64,000 bases of DNA, from the NCBI RefSeq assembly GCF_019749255.1, contig NZ_JACWFH010000012.1:186001-250000 (forward strand). Direction: 5' to 3'. Below are positions 61,472 to 64,000 of this stretch, one piece after another. The stretch comes from Mesobacillus maritimus (GTDB lineage: Bacteria > Bacillota > Bacilli > Bacillales > Cytobacillaceae). The translations under genes and the position numbers were made by a program. The notes below the pieces were generated by a model, which saw nothing but the letters and a program-made list of their open reading frames with translations, was not told the origin of the DNA and made no database searches. Positions within the stretch are counted from its first letter, which is position 1; the number at the start of each line of letters is the position of its first letter.

Positions 61472-61840
61472 TTATTGTGCTACCTGTGCATATTTTTTTA
61501 CAGCTACACGAATATCATCAATGTCGAATGGTTTGGCAAAATGAGTCAGCGCTCCTAGATCCATCGCTTGCTGAATCATATCCAATTCTCCATAGGCAGT
61601 CATAATAATCACACGAATTTCTTCATCAATGACCTTCATTCTTTTTAAAATTTCAATTCCGTCCATGCCTGGAATTTTCATATCTAGTAAAACAAGATCT
61701 GGTGAGTGCTCCTTCACAATTTCAAGTGCTTGAACTCCATTAGCCGCTTGAAAAGTATCATAGCCCTCTTTTTGCAGCACTTCGTTAAGCAAGATGCGTA
61801 TTCCAAACTGATCGTCAACAATCAAGATTTTTTGTTTCAT
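61472..61840 (-). CDS. spo0F: Sporulation phosphorelay response regulator Spo0F
   Basis: 122 residues from the ATG at 61840 with GGAGG upstream; a single receiver domain with no output domain. Acid pocket Asp9-Asp10, phosphorylated Asp53 ([13 protein letters not shown]) and the switch Lys in [11 protein letters not shown]. It takes phosphate from sporulation kinases and passes it to Spo0B. The order matches B. subtilis. Confidence 0.96.
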   Translation of the reverse strand: MKQKILIVDDQFGIRILLNEVLQKEGYDTFQAANGVQALEIVKEHSPDLVLLDMKIPGMDGIEILKRMKVIDEEIRVIIMTAYGELDMIQQAMDLGALTHFAKPFDIDDIRVAVKKYAQVAQ

Positions 61841-61900
61841 GCCGCTTTCCTCCAAATTTCTATTAAATTAATGGTGTACATAAATAGGATAGTTAAAGTA

Positions 61901-61930
61901 TATTTCGCTTTTTTTTCAGAAAATCCTTCT
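61901..61930 (-). promoter_or_regulatory. Candidate sigma-H promoter of spo0F
   Basis: On the minus strand AGAAGGATTT (61921-61930) and AAGCGAAATA (61901-61910) resemble the sigma-H pair RnAGGAWWW / RnnGAAT. spo0F is sigma-H dependent in B. subtilis. No clear Spo0A box was seen. Confidence 0.35.
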
Positions 61931-62010
61931 CTATCTCTTAAAACTTTCTTAAACGATGATTTTACCTTCCTCGTTTTTAAGCTTATAATCTCTAGTTGGA
62001 GGCGATATTC

Positions 62011-62544
62011 TTGTTAAAAATGTTTTCAACTCAGCTAAGCGGATTATTCAAGAGACTTCAGGAAAAAGAAGAGTTTTCCATTGAAGACGGTGCAAGACTT
62101 CTTGCCCAGGCTGCCGCTGGCGAAGGGATTATCTATCTTTATGGTGCTGGCGAGATGGGCGCGATTCCCCTAGAAGCAATACACGGCGTTGAACCATTAA
62201 AAGGTGCCGCTTTATTACAGTTAGAGCAGGCATCTGAGGTAACTTCAGCCGACCGGGTCTTGATTGTTACGCGTCACTCAAACGACCCAGAAGCGGTTAA
62301 ACTTGCCCAGGAACTCACTGACAGTGGACATTCCTTTGTTGCGATTTCGACAGCGGTTTCGAATGACGATTCACCTGGACTCGACACCTTGGCGGATGTC
62401 CATATAGACCTTAAAATAACCAAAGGCATGCTACCTGATGAATTTGGCAACCGTTTCGGTCAACCGACCTCAATGGCTGCATTATTTATCTACTATGGCT
62501 TAAAGTTTACCATTGATGAGATCATGACGGAATATGAAGATTGA
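62011..62544 (+). CDS. ywjG: DUF2529 family protein (YwjG)
   Basis: 177 residues from the TTG at 62011, eight bases after GGAGG; an ATG at 62020 is the alternative. The fold is SIS-like: GIIYLYGAGEMGAIPLEAIHG and DRVLIVTRHSNDPEAVKLAQELTDSGHSFVAIST resemble sugar-isomerase phosphate-binding segments. The function is unknown. It is divergent from spo0F, as in B. subtilis. Confidence 0.87.
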   Translation: MLKMFSTQLSGLFKRLQEKEEFSIEDGARLLAQAAAGEGIIYLYGAGEMGAIPLEAIHGVEPLKGAALLQLEQASEVTSADRVLIVTRHSNDPEAVKLAQELTDSGHSFVAISTAVSNDDSPGLDTLADVHIDLKITKGMLPDEFGNRFGQPTSMAALFIYYGLKFTIDEIMTEYED

Positions 62545-62549
62545 TGATT

Positions 62550-62574
62550 ACCTCCTTTTTTAGGAGGTTTTTTC
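62550..62574 (+). terminator. Terminator after ywjG
   Basis: ACCTCC pairs with GGAGGT around a T-rich 8-nt loop; TTTTTTC follows on the plus strand. Confidence 0.75.
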
Positions 62575-62619
62575 TTATGGTTGGGGATGTTTAAGCATCT
62601 AAGTTTACGTTTTCAGCAG

Positions 62620-63440
62620 TGCCACCCTGATTCGGGCACGCTGGATCTTCCTTCGTTCCCTTTTTCACCTGCTCCACCCTGTTTGGGCACGCTGGATCTT
62701 CCACCGTTCCCTTTTCCACCTGCTCCACCCCACTTCGGGCACGCTGGATCTTCCGCCGTTCCCTTTTTCAACTACTCCACCCTGTTTGGGCACGCTGGAC
62801 CTTCCACCGTTCCCTTTTTCACCTGCTCCACCCCACTTCGGGCACGCTGGATCTTCCACCGTTCCCTTTTTCAACTACTCCACCCTGTTTGGGCACGCTG
62901 GACCTTCCACCGTTCCCTTTTCCACCTGCTCCACCCCACTTCGGGCACGCTGGATCTTCCACCGTTCCCTTTTTCAACTGCTCCACCCCATTTCGGGCAC
63001 GCTGGATCTTCCACCGTTCCCTTTTTCAACTGCTCCACCCTGTTTGGGCACGCTGGATCTTCCACCGTTCCCTTTTTCAAATGCTCCACCCCACTTCGGG
63101 CACGCTGGACTTCCTTCGTTCCCTTTTCCACCTGCTCCACCCCACTTCGGGCACGCTGGATCTTCCACCGTTCCCTTTTTCAACTACTCCACCCTGTTTG
63201 GGAACGCTGGACCTTCCACCGTTCCCTTTTCCACCTGCTCCACCCCACTTCGGGCACGCTGGATCTTCCACCGTTCCCTTTTTCAACTGCTCCACCCTGT
63301 TTGGGCACGCTGGATCTTCCACCGTTCCCTTTTTCAACTGCTCCACCTCACTTCGGGAACGCTGGATCTTCCAGCGTTCCCTTTTCCACCTGCTCCACCC
63401 CACTTCGGGCACGTTGCGTTTTCCATTGTCCCAATTTACT
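62620..63440. repeat. Tandem array of sixteen 51-52-bp units
   Basis: GGGCACGCTGG or GGGAACGCTGG starts at 62634, 62685, 62737, 62788, 62840, 62891, 62943, 62995, 63046, 63098, 63149, 63200, 63252, 63303, 63355 and 63407. The unit is an imperfect stem GGGCACGCTGGA / TCCACCGTTCCC, then T4-5 and a CTGCTCCACCC spacer. The copy at 63355-63381 is a perfect 12-bp stem with a 3-nt loop. All three plus-strand frames are open for long stretches because the unit has no stop codon; this is not evidence of protein. Confidence 0.94.
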
Positions 63441-63480
63441 CTTTCCCTAAGTCACCCGGGCACATTCCCCATCCGCAAAT

Positions 63481-63521
63481 AAAAAAAGAAGAACAACCGC
63501 ACATCACGGTCATTCTTCTTT
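63481..63521 (-). terminator. Terminator after pyrG
   Basis: AAAGAAGAA.AACCG pairs with CGGTCA.TTCTTCTTT (63485-63499 with 63507-63521); seven T follow on the minus strand. Confidence 0.8.
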
Positions 63522-63529
63522 AAGCAATA

Positions 63530-64000
63530 TTAGTGTCTATTTTTAAATGAAGCTTCCACAAAATCTCTGAATAATGGTTGTGGACGAGTTGGTCTTGACT
63601 TGAATTCTGGGTGGAATTGACAAGCGACGAACCAAGGGTGATCTTGAATTTCAACAATCTCAACGAGACGGCCATCTGGGCTTGTCCCTGAGAATGTAAA
63701 TCCAGCTTCTTCTAATTGTTGACGATATTCATTATTGAACTCGTAACGGTGACGGTGGCGTTCGTAAACAACCGTTTCCCCGTATGCTTGAGCTGCTTTT
63801 GAGCCTTCAGTCAATTTACATGGATATAAGCCTAGACGCAATGTACCACCAAGATCTTCAACATCTTTTTGTTCTGGTAAAAGGTCAATGACTGGGTAAG
63901 GTGTTTCTGGTTGAATTTCAGCAGAGTGTGCTCCTGCCAATTTCACTGCGTTGCGCGCAAACTCAATGGACGCAAGCTGCATGCCAAGGCAAATCCCGAA
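63530..64000 (-). CDS. pyrG: CTP synthase, C-terminal glutaminase part (cut by window edge)
   Basis: The visible 156 residues are the end of the class I glutamine amidotransferase domain. They begin [19 protein letters not shown] with the nucleophilic Cys and end with [17 protein letters not shown], which holds the His-Glu pair, and [12 protein letters not shown] synthase makes CTP from UTP, ATP and glutamine. The start and synthetase domain lie beyond position 64000. It is convergent with ywjG across the repeat array. Confidence 0.95.
   Translation of the reverse strand, partial: FGICLGMQLASIEFARNAVKLAGAHSAEIQPETPYPVIDLLPEQKDVEDLGGTLRLGLYPCKLTEGSKAAQAYGETVVYERHRHRYEFNNEYRQQLEEAGFTFSGTSPDGRLVEIVEIQDHPWFVACQFHPEFKSRPTRPQPLFRDFVEASFKNRH

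Noticed and set aside
61246-61605. Plus-strand frame of 119 codons
   Set aside because: Runs through the spo0F terminator into the antisense of spo0F; no ribosome site.
62581-63523. Long plus-strand reading frames (up to 289 codons) with Pro/Phe/His-rich repeats
   Set aside because: The same 51-52-bp unit is open in all three plus frames because it contains no stop codon; unit length is not a multiple of three, there is no ribosome site and no conserved domain. It is a non-coding tandem array.

Overview
The window is a stretch of chromosome from a low-GC, endospore-forming Bacillaceae bacterium. Gene content and order closely follow the Bacillus subtilis block pyrG-ywjG-spo0F-fba-tal-murA2-rho-rpmE-tdk-prfA-prmC-spoIIR-ywlB-ywlC-mntP-ywlE-rpiB-ywlG-glyA-upp-atp, then ywzB-ywmB-murA-spoIID-spoIIQ and spoIIID-mbl-fabZ. 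The six sporulation-linked genes (spo0F, spoIIR, spoIIQ, spoIID, spoIIID, ywmB) confirm an endospore former. A Neobacillus- or Mesobacillus-like genus is plausible, but the genus cannot be fixed from sequence reading alone. Almost every gene runs leftward (minus strand). The exceptions are vanZ-like, a NERD nuclease, a cupin and ywjG.

Layout. 1-3.6 kb: a lipoprotein, fabZ behind a FapR-type operator, a small EpuA-type membrane protein, mbl and spoIIID. 3.9-8.8 kb: a solute symporter operon (two-subunit symporter, cNMP/CBS/DUF294 signalling protein, DEDDh exonuclease) with a perfect cre site. 9.7-18.7 kb: pbpC, spoIIQ, two plus-strand genes flanking a palindrome cluster, spoIID, murA, ywmB and ywzB. 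19.0-29.6 kb: an 11-gene complex I operon (nuoABCDHIJKLMN) without the NuoEFG input module and with a NuoC carrying a 238-residue Ala/Lys repeat extension. 30.5-37.9 kb: the full F1Fo ATP synthase operon. 38-48.7 kb: a Vpr-like protease, upp, glyA, the ywlG-rpiB-ywlE group, mntP, the threonylcarbamoyl-AMP synthase, a DnaA-box cluster, a GNAT protein and a cupin. 48.9-64 kb: spoIIR with a long acidic insert, an ABC-F protein with an attenuator-like leader, prmC/prfA, tdk, rpmE, rho, a second murA, transaldolase, aldolase, spo0F, ywjG and the C-terminal part of pyrG.

The genes form a core of energy conversion (complex I feeding ATP synthase), envelope synthesis (two MurA, Mbl, PBP3, FabZ), translation termination (PrfA/PrmC) and sporulation control.

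The most unusual signal is non-coding. Five large intergenic tandem arrays occur: four with a period of 50-54 bp (9.1, 29.8, 50.0 and 62.6 kb) and one with a 124-bp period built of ~21-bp subunits (43.1 kb). Two smaller palindrome clusters occur at 13.3 and 54.7 kb. All sit just beyond the 3' end of a gene. In the four ~52-bp families the unit contains a stem-loop followed on the plus strand by a T-rich run, so the arrays look like strings of weak terminator-like modules facing rightward, against the resident genes. Periods near 52.5 and 21 bp are close to whole helical turns. A further dispersed element is found inside the atp operon, inside the nuo operon and upstream of rho.
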